In this document: positions 31,788 to 43,122 of the stretch, piece by piece
Layout: the number at the start of each line of letters is the position of its first letter
How positions within the stretch are numbered: the first letter of the stretch is position 1
Assembly: GCA_949358305.1 (NCBI GenBank)
Contig: OX442317.1
Location: 13,148,186 to 13,212,185, forward strand
Reading direction: 5' to 3'
Length of the DNA stretch: 64,000 bases
DNA from: Strigamia acuminata
Lineage: Eukaryota > Arthropoda > Chilopoda > Geophilomorpha > Linotaeniidae
Program-made: the position numbers and the translations under genes
Notes under the pieces: model-generated
What the model saw: only the letters and a program-made list of their open reading frames with translations
Databases searched by the model: none
What the model was told of the DNA's origin: nothing

Positions 31788-31997
31788 TTTCCTGATATGA
31801 TTAAAGAAAATCCTAAATATTATTTCCAAACATTTATCAAATTCTTTTCAAAAGCAGTTGTGGAGGCGTCTACTACGAACGAGTCATCGTGGGCGTCAAA
31901 TTTGAATATTTTTAACTTTCTGCGTTTGCACGAATTCGCAGAATTCGTCCACTGGCATCGTGGCGACGCATGGTCGACATTTTGTATTCATATGTGA
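31788..31997 (+). CDS. Exon-like open stretch with splice acceptor, origin unknown
   Basis: TTATTTCTGTTTTCAG ends at 31787, a good 3' splice site. The following 69 codons are open to a TGA at 31995-31997, beginning FPDMIKENPKYY and ending STFCIHM. Composition looks protein-like and unlike the flanking repeats. It lies between the internal unit terminus and the foldback arrays. I do not recognise the protein. It may be the last exon of a captured gene or a relic of an element's own gene. No upstream exon is identified. Confidence 0.35.
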   Translation, partial: FPDMIKENPKYYFQTFIKFFSKAVVEASTTNESSWASNLNIFNFLRLHEFAEFVHWHRGDAWSTFCIHM

Positions 31998-32075
31998 CGC
32001 GCACTCTATTTACTCACGTAGAACACACGAATCGCGCGCGTCAACGCGCACATGTAAATTTAGTTTCACTGAATC

Positions 32076-34646
32076 GCGTACGAGTTTTTCCCTTTTTCAA
32101 CGCGAAATCGTATTCGACTCGCTTTCTAGTCGAGTACGAATTTTGCCCTTCTTCAACGCGAAATCGTATTCGACTCGCTTTCTAGTCGAGTACGAATTTT
32201 GCCCTTCTTCAACGCGAAATCGTATTCGACTCGTTTTCGAGTCGAATGCGAATTTTGCCCTTCTTCAACGCGAAATCGTATTCGACTCGTTTTCGAGTCG
32301 AATGCGAATTCGTATTCGACTCGTTTTCGAGTCGAATGCGAATTTTGTCCTTCTTCAACGCGAAATCGTATTCGACTCGTTTTCGAGTCGAGTACGAATT
32401 TTGCCCTTCTTCAACGCGAAATCGTATTCGACTCGTTTTCGAGTCGAGTACGAGTTTTGCCCTTCTTCAACGCGAAATCGTATTCGACTCGTTTTCGAGT
32501 CGAGTACGAGTTTTGCCCTTCTTCAACGCGAAATCGTATTCGACTCGTTTTCGAGTCGAGTACGAATTTTGCCCTTCTTCAACGCGAAATCGTATTCGAC
32601 TCGTTTTCGAGTCGAGTACGAGTTTTGCCCTTCTTCAACGCGAAATCGTATTCGACTCGTTTTCGAGTCGAGTACGAGTTTTGCCCTTCTTCAACGCGAA
32701 ATCGTATTCGACTCGTTTTCGAGTCGAGTACGAATTTTGCCCTTCTTCAACGCGAAATCGTATTCGACTCGTTTTCGAGTCGAGTACGAGTTTTGCCCTT
32801 CTTCAACGCGAAATCGTATTCGACTCGTTTTCGAGTCGAGTACGAGTTTTGCCCTTCTTCAACGCGAAATCGTATTCGATTCGCTTTCGAATCGTATACG
32901 AGATGGTCGATTTTTGTTTCCCGGACTTTGATTCGTATTCGAGTTGTTACGAGTTCGTATTTCGATCGTATTCGTATTCGAATCGAATTCGAATCGTATT
33001 CGAATCGAATACGAATCGAATTCGAGTCGTATTCGAGATGGTCGATGATTTCCACTCGCTCGTATACGCGTTGTATACGAGCTCGTATTTTGATCGTAAT
33101 CGTAAACGAATCGTTTACAAGTTGTATACAAGTTGTATACGACGTGTATACACCTCGTATACGAACGAAGTTTGTGAAAACACAATTTCCAAATAAGACG
33201 TATGTGACTACTATGTGTTTTCATGTCGTAGTAAGTATCCGGTGGATTTTCCAAACTTCGTTCGTATACGAGGTGTATACACGTCGTATACAACTTGTAT
33301 ACGACTTGTAAACGATTCGTTTACGATTACGATCAAAATACGAGCTCGTATACAACGCGTATATGAGCGAGTGGAAATCATCGACCATCTCGAATGCGAC
33401 TCGAATACGATTCGAATACATCTCGAATACATCTCGAATACGAGTCGTACGAGTCAAAGTCCGGTAACGGGTCATCGTATTCGAGTTGTTACGAGTTCGT
33501 ATTTTGATCGTATTCGTATTCGAATCGAATTCGAATCGTATTCGAATCGAATACGAATTCGCATTCGACTCGAAAACGAGTCGAATACGATTTCGCGTTG
33601 AAGAAGGGCAAAATTCGTACTCGACTCGAAAACGAGTCGAATACGATTTCGCGTTGAAGAAGGGCAAAATTCGCATTCGACTCGAAAACGAGTCGAATAC
33701 GAATTCGCATTCGACTCGAAAACGAGTCGAATACGATTTCGCGTTGAAGAAGGGCAAAACTCGTACTCGACTCGAAAACGAGTCGAATACGATTTCGCGT
33801 TGAAGAAGGGCAAAATTCGTACTCGACTCGAAAACGAGTCGAATACGATTTCGCGTTGAAGAAGGGCAAAATTCGCATTCGACTCGAAAACGAGTCGAAT
33901 ACGAATTCGCATTCGACTCGAAAACGAGTCGAATACGATTTCGCGTTGAAGAAGGGCAAAACTCGTACTCGACTCGAAAACGAGTCGAATACGATTTCGC
34001 GTTGAAGAAGGGCAAAACTCGTACTCGACTCGAAAACGAGTCGAATACGATTTCGCGTTGAAGAAGGGCAAAATTCGCATTCGACTCGAAAACGAGTCGA
34101 ATACGAATTCGCATTCGACTCGAAAACGAGTCGAATACGATTTCGCGTTGAAGAAGGGCAAAACTCGTACTCGACTCGAAAACGAGTCGAATACGATTTC
34201 GCGTTGAAGAAGGGCAAAACTCGTACTCGACTCGAAAACGAGTCGAATACGATTTCGCGTTGAAGAAGGGCAAAATTCGCATTCGACTCGAAAACGAGTC
34301 GAATACGATTTCGCGTTGAAGAAGGGCAAAACTCGTACTCGACTCGAAAACGAGTCGAATACGATTTCTCGTTGAAGAAGGGCAAAACTCGTACTCGACT
34401 CGAAAACGAGTCGAATACGATTTCGCGTTGAAGAAGGGCAAAATTCGCATTCGACTCGAAAACGAGTCGAATACGATTTCGCGTTGAAGAAGGGCAAAAC
34501 TCGTACTCGACTAGAAAACGAGTCGAATACGATTTCGCGTTGAAGAAGGGCAAAATTCGCATTCGACTCGAAAACGAGTCGAATACGATTTCGCGTTGAA
34601 GAAGGGCAAAATTCGTACTCGACTAGAAAGCGAGTCGAATACGAGA
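32076..34646. repeat. Foldback structure with 56-bp hairpin tandem-repeat arms
   Basis: The left arm (32076-32877) has about 14 units of 56 bp, each with ATTCGACTCGTTTTCGAGTCGA (itself a hairpin) and TTTTGCCCTTCTTCAACGCG. The right arm (33548-34646) has about 19 units in inverse orientation. Some units are shortened, leaving only the hairpin part. Between them is a ~670-bp copy of the palindrome core. Long TIRs made of tandem subrepeats are typical of Foldback/Galileo-like elements, but no transposase or target duplication is identified. Confidence 0.8.
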
Positions 34647-34682
34647 TCATTTTTTGATCTGGGTCGTGAATGCGTCCGTATG

Positions 34683-34992
34683 TCACGCGAACGCGTGTTG
34701 GAGTCGATTCCGAGTTCGTATTCCATCTTGAACGCGCATTGGAGACGTAAACCAGTTTATTTTACCCACTCTCGCTCGATCCCGCTTCATCGCTCCTTGT
34801 CGCTCCTGTGAAAAAAAATACATGAGAATGTGCAGAAATGAACCTTCCAATACTCACATGAAAATTGACAACCTTGACACAAAACAGTCTATTGACACTC
34901 CCAACACCACCCCGGACATTTTCCGGAAGAGTTTGGTCCACCCGGAATCCCCAGAATAGTCGCCCCCGAAATGCGGATTTCGCGGAAGCCAA
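34683..34992 (-). CDS. Possible spliced minus-strand frame at the unit terminus
   Basis: Exon 1 is open from about 34992 to 34858. The intron-like segment 34857-34806 is 52 nt, GTGAGT...TTTTTTTTCACAG. Exon 2 is open to a TGA at 34683-34685. Spliced, the frame stays open for about 85 codons, but it has no ATG. An alternative ATG frame beginning MSGVVLGVSIDCF crosses the junction and stops a few codons later. The copy at 19108-19417 is the same. The copy near 31.6 kb keeps the intron but has a stop early in exon 2. A transcribed non-coding RNA is equally likely. Confidence 0.3.
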
Positions 34993-35008
34993 TCCGCGAA
35001 AAGGTTAG

Positions 35009-37302
35009 GACATGTGGTTGATGCTGATGGAGTTTCACCAGATCCCAGGAACCTGGAAGCAGTCGCGAAGTTTCCACTTCCTGTGAACGTTAAACAACTA
35101 CGTGGTTTTTTAGGACTCTGCTCTTATTACCGAAAATTCATCAAGGGATTTGCAGACATTTCTAAACCTCTGGTGAATCTCACTAAAAAGGACGAGAAGT
35201 TTGACTGGGGACCACCCCACGATACAGCGTTCATCACACTCCGAAATGCATTAATAACAGTACCGGTGTTGGCGCATCCAGACTTTGCACAGCCATTCAT
35301 AGTATCAACCGACGCAAGTGCGTATGGAATGGGAGCCATTCTGAAGCAAAAGATCAACAACCAGGAGCGAGTTGTAGCGTATGCAAGCAAACTGATGAGC
35401 ACAGCGGAACAAAACTACACCGCCACTGAAAGAGAGTGTCTCGCTATAATGTTTGCAGTACAGAAATTCAGACCTTACTTGTACGGACAGAAATTCCAAA
35501 TAATAACCGATCACCAACCCCTCCAATGGCTGAAGTCAGTCCGAAACCCCAATGGACGTTTAGCCAGATGGGCATTGCAATTAGTAGACTTTGATTTCGA
35601 TATAGTGTATAAAAGCGGCAAAAAGCACACAGACGCCGATGCACTAAGTAGGATACCAGACCAGATGAGTGAAGAAGAAATAGAAAAATTACCTTCGCTT
35701 TTCTTGGAAAATTTGGACCTCCCTGCACAACAGAGGATGGATCCCAAACTACTGGACCTAATTACAGCAGTTGAAAACCTAGAGCAACTTCCAAAGAAGA
35801 GGAGACGACCGCTTAAGCAGTACGTGCTCCACGAGAAAACGTTATTTAGGAAGAAAAACTCTTCAAGTTCCCTAAATACAGAAGGATTATTGCTAGTAGT
35901 TCCGAAACAACTCCAGAAGGATGTATTGCATGAAATGCACGACGGATTACTAGGAGCTCACTTAGGTTTGGCAAAAACATGGAAACGAATAAGAACAAGA
36001 TTCTTTTGGACAAGAATTTACACCGACGTTAGAAAATACGTCTTGTCCTGCCAAAACTGCGCAAAAGCAAAATCGATGACAACTCCAGCTAAAGGACTAA
36101 TGCAACCGTGGTCAACCGTCTCAAAACCATTCGAGCGGATTGGAATGGACACACTTGGACCTTTCCCATTGTCAAAACTAGGAAATAAACACGTTTTCGT
36201 TGTGACTGATTATTTGTCAAGATCTGTGATTGCAAGAGCTGCACCAGTAGGAACAGCTCTAGAAGCAGCAAAGACTTTGGTTTATGAAGTGATTCTTAAG
36301 GAAGGCAGCCCAAGAGAAATTTTAAGCGACCGTGGAACGGAATACAGGAACCAAATGATTGAAGAAGTATCTAATCTATTCAAAAGTTTGCATAAAACCA
36401 CCTCAGGATACCACCCAAGGACCAATGGATTAACAGAAAGATTTAATGCGACATTCGCAAAAATGTTGCAAAGTTATGTTAATGATGATCACACCGATTG
36501 GGATGAGTTCCTGCCATTTGTCCTGTTTTCCTACAACACGGGAGTTCATGAAACAACAGGTTACACACCGCACTATCTTCTTCGAGGATATGATGTGGAT
36601 TTGACAATAGATGTTAACCTAAATCTGCCCCAAAAAGAGTTCACGTTACGCACATCAAAATTCATGCAACAGGCTAGGAAAATTGCAAATGAACGACTTC
36701 AAAAGCAGTCTGAGAAAAGTAAGAAAAGATTCGACAAAGATAGAGTCAACAAAGAATTCGAACCAGGCGAATTAGTCTATTTGAAGACCATAAATAGGAA
36801 AGTTGGCCTGTCAGAGAAGCTTTTACCTCAATTTTCCGGCCCCTACGAGATTGTGCGACGAACAGCTCCAAATGACTATGAAATTATCAATTCCACACGA
36901 AAGAAAAGTGATATTGTTAACGTAGAAAGGTTGAAACCGTATAAAGCAAGAATTGAAGAAGACATAGACGAAGCTTTGAAAGAGATGCCAGAAAAGAAAG
37001 TGAAATTTGCTGAAAAAGTGAAAAAAATCAGTAAAAAAGGAGAAATTGTAGTTGGAAAAGGGAATAAACCAACAAAAACAAAGCAAATCAAAGCAAAAGA
37101 ACGTTATATCGATGATAGTGACCAAATTTCTCTCAAATCATTATTTGAACCGCAAACAGAACTTGAAAACACTGAAAAACAACTTAAAAACCCGCCACTA
37201 GATGGCGCGGATACACAAAGCGACGACTATCGTTCGCGCAAGCTCAGACCGAAGGCGAGAAAATCCTACCGCCATTGCTACTCCACATTTTCGCCGAGGT
37301 GA
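35009..37302 (+). pseudogene. Gypsy-1 Pol, second part: RT thumb, RNase H, integrase
   Basis: The frame continues from 14587 after removal of the insertion (GHVVDADGVSPDP). Then come FLGLCSYYRKFI, an RNase H with STDASAYGMGA and TERECLAI and the DALSRIP end, the integrase zinc finger (H..H in LHEMHDGLLGAHLG and CQNCAKAK, about 35930-36065), the integrase core with GMDTLGPFP, LSDRGTEY and TNGLTERFN supplying the D,D,E triad, and a GPY-like C-terminal module (FSGPYEIVRR). A basic tail of about 130 residues follows, ending at TGA 37300-37302. No stop or frameshift in this half. Confidence 0.93.
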
Positions 37303-37918
37303 ATGCGAGCTTTTTGCGTGAACCAAAGCTTAAATTTTGATATTTATTTGTTGTGTCGTGAATTGAATTGTGTTTTTTGAGGTTTGTGAACATATTTTAA
37401 GTGTTTTAGTATGATTTTGAGTTGAAATATTAGGTTAAAAGTGTATAAAATACCGAACTTTGCAAAACGAAACAAATCGCGATCTTCGTTCATTCGTGCT
37501 GATAATTTTCTTAGACTTTGGATTAATTCTAATGAATAGGAAAATATGTTAGAAATGTTATTTTACATAGTATTAGCAGATAAAAATTGGTTTTAGTGAG
37601 ATTAAAATTCTTAATAATGTTAAATTTGATGACACGAAAATCCGAGGTCGCGAGGCGAAGTAATTAATGCGAATTTAGTGAAGTTTATCGTAATTTGAAT
37701 AAAACTGATTATGTGAATTGTAAATAAATTTTCAAACACAAAAATTTTGTAAATGTTCTAGGATTTAGAGAGTTGATGTTTTAGAAGAGAATTCAAATTT
37801 TTAAAGAAAATAATGAAAACCAAAAACAAATTTATTTTTTGAAAAGAGTTAAATTATTTTATGAGAATTTATTGTGAAATTTAAATGTTGTATTTTATTT
37901 CTGAAGGTTTATTGTAAA
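37303..37918 (+). other. Gypsy-1 3' untranslated region, left piece
   Basis: AT-rich and without a gene. It continues at 46952-47305 after Gypsy-2. The AATG duplicated by Gypsy-2 is at 37919-37922. Confidence 0.7.
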
Positions 37919-37922
37919 AATG

Positions 37923-39315
37923 TGTCACGGTCCAGGTTTTCACGCGTTAAATAATACGCGCTTTTCCCTGTTTGTAGAATTCTAATTGTTGTATTTTGTT
38001 TGCTAAAATAACCCTAAACTTAGCCCAATTCCTAACCTTGTATTTGTTTATTTCACATCCTCATTTGTGTTTGTTTTCCTTTAGTTTCTCCTAACTTTTC
38101 CTATTCTGTCTTATTTTCACTTGCTCTTTCCTGTCTTTTCTATTTCTGTTCTTTTTCTGTCCGCTTCCTACTTTGCATATCAGCTGATTCGGTGTGTTGT
38201 CATGAGTCATGCTCATTAAGCATGCACCAAAGCACCGGATTGGTTGGTTAGCTCTTCTGTGATTGGTTTAAACTTGGCCCAGTCTATTCTGGACCAAGTT
38301 TACCTCTCACCCTTTTTTCCCACTGCCTAGGCAGTTGTGCTTTGAGCTTCGGAAGCATAAGAGCTCTTTTGAGCCGGCAACCTCAGAATGCCTGCACAAC
38401 TCACTAGGGAGCTGCCACTAAGCTATCCCTTGCCCTGTTGACCTGAAACATGGTCACAGGCTTTTTCCATCATCATACGTGATTAAATTCACAGTTTTAT
38501 CCATTCGAATTTCCTTTGCTTTTCCTCTTTATTTGATTTTAACACCGTGATACGCCGTTTGGGGCCAGAATGAGATTCATTTGCGCCATGAGTTTGTGTG
38601 TTTTGGTTCCTTGCGTGAGCAGCGCGGTAATTAGCCCGGTTTGGCCGCCCTGCCTTTTTGGGGCTTTAGCCTAACTTGGCATTGGTTGGATTTTGGATGT
38701 GTTTGGGCAGCCGTACGTGCCAATTAGTACGCGTTAGCGCTCATTTCTCGTCGAGATTCAACAGCGAGGCGGACGCTGACGCATCGGGATAATACGCGAG
38801 TTCTCTTTGTTATTCATTCCGGCAATTGTTAAGCACTGCTTGGCATTATCGACTCGTCGGGATTCTACGCGTTCCCTTTGAGTTTCGTGTTGTTTCCGAG
38901 TTGGAACGAAGCGTGTTCCCGTTTAACTTCGTGTTTGCACGATATGTTGCGGGTTGCTCTCGTTTAACTTCGTGTTTGCACGATATGTTGCGGGTTGCTC
39001 TCGTTTAATATCGTGTTTGCACGATATGTTGCGGGTTGCTCTCGTTTAACTTCGTGTTTATACGATATGTTGCGAGATACGCGTGGATCTCTGATTCCAG
39101 TGACCGCTAAGCATTTCTGTCACTCTTTTTACAGCTCGAAAGTACCCGGCAAAATAAATATTTGTGTAATGTCAGGATCTGGAGTGTGTTGCTACCTATA
39201 TCCAGGCGCACATTCACGGCCGGGCAGGTTCTGAGGACCAGGCTCCCAGAGATCACTGTATCGCGGCGTCTTTCAAACGCGTCCATTAAATACCTTGGAA
39301 ACGCGATTCATCACA
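37923..39315 (+). repeat. Gypsy-2 5' LTR
   Basis: 1393 bp. The 3' third holds four tandem 41-bp repeats (38921-39084), each containing CGTGTTTGCACG, a small hairpin. I see two differing bases from the 3' LTR, at about 39008-39009 (TAATATCG against TAACTTCG). Confidence 0.93.
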
Positions 39316-39317
39316 CG

Positions 39318-39335
39318 TGGTGCCGAAACCCGGGA
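39318..39335 (+). other. Gypsy-2 primer-binding site, tRNA-Phe type
   Basis: TGGTGCCGAAACCCGGGA begins 2 nt after the LTR. Its complement is the 3' end of animal tRNA-Phe (…UCCCGGGUUUCGGCACCA), judged from the known tRNA-Phe acceptor and T-arm sequence. Confidence 0.75.
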
Positions 39336-41700
39336 ATTATTTTCGAGTTTTCGATTGCTGTGCCATATAAACTGTACTTTACAACAGTGGGCACAGTTAT
39401 CATTTGCTAAAGCAAAGGATTCGATTGGTGTTGTTATTCACCTTCTTTTAAAGTTTAAAGTTTTAAAATTGTTGTTGTTAAATCATCCATTTGTTGTTTC
39501 CGCTGCTAATTCGCTTGGAATTTGCGCGTAATGGCAGTAGGGCATTGCGAAGATTTGAAAAGCATGTGGCCAAGCTGGATGCGTAAAGCAAAAGAGCGCT
39601 TCTGTTTGGAGCCGCTGTCAAGCACGCATTCCAACCAAACCCAGGTCAATGTATGGCTTACGCACTACAAAGGATGGTGCATCTCCGTATTTCATGCATC
39701 TCTGTGAGGGTGCTGGTAAGGTGAAGGTGGACCAACTGCCAACCACCGACAGTACCTACTATCCAGGGACTGCTCCATCTTCGGAGCCCATCTTCACGGC
39801 CAATGAGTTCGTGACAGTCACGTCCGCTTCACAGACAGCTTTGCCTTTTATCCCTTGGCACCTCCAAGGACTAGTTCTGAAGGAGGGAGTGCAGGACAGC
39901 GGACCCCACATTGGCATGGGGTGCTGTTTCTGCAAAATGCTGAGATGGCAATGGCAGAACGTGTAAAGCCGACTATGAAACAATTTGGTCGAAATGTTGA
40001 CGATCGAATGTTCCAGTGGAGGGGAGAGACTCTGCTGGGGGTTCAACAGATAATTCGTCAGGAAATTGTAGTTTTAGCCATGCCGCTGGATGGTAGGTCA
40101 ATTCCGCCACCACAGCCAGGACCTCATATCCCCTTGCCTGGCGGTAGACCGATACCCAGCGAACAAATGCCTGGATTAGATATTGGCCATTATTCTCGCA
40201 TACTGATGCCTAGCGAGCGTGGTAGGCAAGGAATTAGTGCGGATGGAAGAAATGAAAGAGATTTAAGTTCTCTTCTACCGAGAGAAACCCTCGAATGTCA
40301 CAGCCCATGCAGGGTCTGCAATGCATTCACTAACACCGTGCAATAGCCAGGTGATGAGGAGCATTATGCGTTTTAAAACCACAGCCCCTGTCTAATGATG
40401 TTGCACGTACAGCTGCTGCGCAGGGTACATCAGTGAACTCGCGTGTTCAGCGAGTCCCCCTGTGCTCTGTCCAGTTCTTTCATAGCCATATGGAGACTTG
40501 GCACATTTAAGAGTAGGATGCATACCAGTTTTTGACGGGAGTCATCCGTTTTATAATGCAGTTGACTTGTTCTTGGCGCGACTTTGTGCGCACTTCGTCA
40601 ATGCGCGTTCCGGAAGATGCATATATTGAGTTGTATGTTCCGCAGGCCTCGCAATAAACCGCTGATTTGGTTTTGGGGCTTGCGAACTAAATATATAACT
40701 TGAGATGAATTTGCAACGCATTTCCGGAGTGCCTTCTCCCTTCTGTTACTGAGGCGACGGAGCACCTGTTGCAAGCGTGGTGGGAAATGGGAGAAGATAC
40801 GACCGACTTCTTGTGTGAAATTGGTTGCTATTTAGAGTTGACGGGAGTAGCTGGGGACAGGCAATAGTGGAAAATAGCACAATATCGCTTACAACCACAA
40901 ATGACGGATATGATGGGGAGGTATAGCGTTCAGTCTCTGTTTCAAGCCATTTCTTTTGGTTGAAGGATGGACAGTGACTTGCAGCTGCGTGTTTTTCAGC
41001 AGCATGCGTTTGACTTGCATGGAGTTAAGAGAGGGTTGGTCTCGGTTCCGAAACCCAAGTCGAGGGAACCAGAAACTGTAATGAAGGTGTTGGAAGTGGT
41101 GAAAGAAACCGTGGAACTTACGCCTAGTTGTTTTCAATTTGACAGGCGAAAGCTGGCGGCCCTGGCCGAAGTGTTTGATTAAACTACGTTGGGAGAAGAT
41201 ACGCAGAGTGCCATTGCGCGACCTGTGGAGTGTGTTCAAGCTCCTGGGGCACTGCAGACAGACGTGCCTGTGGAAGCCCCGAAGTCCAAACCCTCTGCGG
41301 GTAAGTGTTAGGGGCACAATGCAGACACAGGCTCAATTCTTTAGCTAGCGCAGCTAGCCGCCTGCCATACAATCGTCGCCGGAAGCTGGGTGGGTGCGCA
41401 ATTGCAGGGACCGATGCTTTGTGCGTAATATTGAAAAGCGCATTGCCCTGTGCCCTCGTTGCCTCAAGCACTGACAGTTTCCGGAATGAGCAGGGTTCTT
41501 TGCCAAAGTAACGGTTGGCACCAGAATTCTCTAGCAGGATGACTGTTTGGTTCACACAGCCATCGCCTGGGTCTGGTGTTCCCTCGACTCCCCCTGGAAT
41601 GACGAATTCCATTATGTTGTCGGCCCTAGAGTTTGTGGCGACTAAAGAGCCCGAAGTACTTGACGGATTTTAGATCGTTGTCCTCAGGATGCCCCTACGT
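39336..41700 (+). pseudogene. Gypsy-2 gag region, degenerate
   Basis: By position this should encode Gag. Only disconnected frames remain, for example one from about 39531 (starting MAVGHCEDLK) that stops at 39707, and a proline-rich one at 39855-40346. I cannot identify a capsid domain or zinc knuckle with confidence. Confidence 0.5.
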
Positions 41701-41713
41701 TGAGTAGGCGTGG

Positions 41714-41917
41714 GTGAATGTTAAGCCCATCGCGTTAATGGGTCTGGGGGCACAAACGCGTATGATAACCAATGCATTTTACCTGAAACTCCATGAGATG
41801 GGAATTGGGATGGTGCCTTTAGATGAAACCATCAAAATGGCGACGAACTTTTTTGCCATAGTTTGTTTTGTGTTTGGTGATCGAAGAGGCATCACGAGAC
41901 CTGCTTCTGGGCCTTGA
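41714..41917 (+). pseudogene. Gypsy-2 protease remnant
   Basis: PIALMGLGAQTRMITNAF resembles the retropepsin motif (ALIDTGAQ-S-I) but the catalytic Asp-Thr/Ser-Gly is replaced by Gly-Leu-Gly. The frame is short and breaks soon after. Confidence 0.5.
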
Positions 41918-42650
41918 TTTTAGCAGGGCCGTGGGTTTATGCGTGGACCATGGGGATAGTTATTGGTTTCTATGTGGGGACGGAATCGGACATCCTTTCC
42001 TTGCTGAGGAGCAAGTCGGGACACTCGATCCTGTAAACCTCTCTCCTCTGACAAAGGAGTAGTCCCCTAAGTTACCGATACCCATGGGAAAAGAGCATGA
42101 ATTTTCACTAGTTTCGGTGAGTGCCGGAATTGCCTGTGAGTTTAATTGGCCCAGAAATGCGGTTTTCGAATTCCCATTAAAGGTGGAAAAGCCTTCGGTG
42201 ATCGAGCCGCCTGTTGGCGAGGCAGGTTGCATCTTTTTGAGCAAACGCGATTTTGTGCGAGCCGCCGCATGTTGACTAATCTCATATAGTCGAAGTGGTG
42301 ATGGCTGGTAGGAGCTCTGAGAGTCAGAAATGGACATTCATGTGGTTCCCTAGATGGCGTGAAAGGGCACGAAAGAGTTTTGTGCGGGTAACGCGTAAGC
42401 CTAGATGGAGGGCCATATGTTTGAGCCAGTAATAAAGAGTTATAATTGCGTAAAGCAAGAGCAGGGGCGATTTCCAGCTACTTTGCGGTGAAGGCTGTAG
42501 GTTCTCCATCTGTGGAGGATGGCGACAAAAGGGTCCTTCTTAACGACTTTGAGGCGAAAAGGTTGCCCACTCTTTTGACAACATAACATTAATTTTGTTC
42601 AGTATATTCCAAATTGGGATTCCACCTAACTCTTTTGGGTTTACGACCAA

Positions 42651-43025
42651 TTGTGGAGACAGCTTGGGCCGAAACGTTTCAATCACCTAATTGATGCGTT
42701 GAAACCAGTTGCTCACATCTTTTGCAACAATACCCAATTCGAGGTGGGCCTCAAACCCAATTTTAGGCCGGTTCATATACCAGCGCGTCCGGTTTCAACC
42801 AACCTTGAAGAGCTTCAATGCTTTAAGGGCATGATTGGACGTTACTCGTCTTTTCCCCTCGGCCATTTTAAAACTTGCGAGGTTTTCCGTCCAGTGATGC
42901 GTGGAAATGCGTCTTGGGTGTGGACGGCGGATCACTGGGCAGCCTTCGATTGCTTGAAAAGTCAAATTGCGCTGTTGGCTCTCCACAGGGGCTTTTCCGA
43001 TTCGGGGAAGCTTTATGTTCCTTGA
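42651..43025 (+). pseudogene. Gypsy-2 reverse transcriptase / RNase H remnant
   Basis: FNHLIDALKPV and a later FKGMIGRYSSFPLGHF...WVWTADHWAAFDCLKSQIALLA segment match the RT thumb to RNase H connection of gypsy Pol. The palm with the YLDD box is not recognisable; the space upstream (42300-42650) is too short and disrupted. It ends at a stop at 43023-43025. Confidence 0.6.
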
Positions 43026-43122
43026 ACGGAGGCCGCTTGTTCGGGGCTCGTTGTTGCGTTGGTGCAGACCACAATGGCGTACTCGTTCTAATTGCATCCG
43101 CGTCACGCGCCTTGAATAGTAC

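Larger units (their letters stand above)
14588..35004. mobile_element. 20.4-kb piggyBac-like insertion (tandem dimer, no transposase found) in Gypsy-1 pol
   Basis: The ends are CCTTATGG at 14588 and GCGAAAAGG at 35004. The flanks are TTAG at 14584-14587 and again at 35005-35008. Removing the insertion and one TTAG restores the reverse-transcriptase frame, so the boundaries are exact. The inner copy start (19484) is preceded by TTAA, the canonical piggyBac target. Only CCTT/AAGG is shared by the ends, so there are no long TIRs. The interior is two copies of a ~15.5-kb unit (14588-19429 with a gap, and 19484-35004) separated by 54 bp. I found no transposase or other long conserved protein. Other superfamilies with 4-bp duplications cannot be excluded. 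Confidence 0.75.
19484..35004. repeat. Unit copy 2, complete (15,521 bp)
   Basis: From CCTTATGG to GCGAAAAGG. It holds, in order, the non-coding left part (19484-23457), more hairpin repeats (to 24297), AT-rich spacer, the hAT-type MITE (25977-26368), the giant palindrome (about 25150-31390), a related terminal sequence ending at 31747, an exon-like stretch, the foldback arrays (32076-34646) and the terminal sequence (34647-35004). Confidence 0.8.

Noticed and set aside
32199-34686. Open frames of 300-409 codons on both strands in the foldback arrays
   Set aside because: They are translations of a 56-bp repeat that lacks stops in several frames; 56 is not a multiple of 3, so the frames only cycle through the same repeat. 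No domain, and both strands are equally open.
38826-39234. Frames of 60-79 codons in the Gypsy-2 LTR, repeated at 46458-46866
   Set aside because: They translate the 41-bp tandem repeats and occur twice only because the LTR occurs twice.
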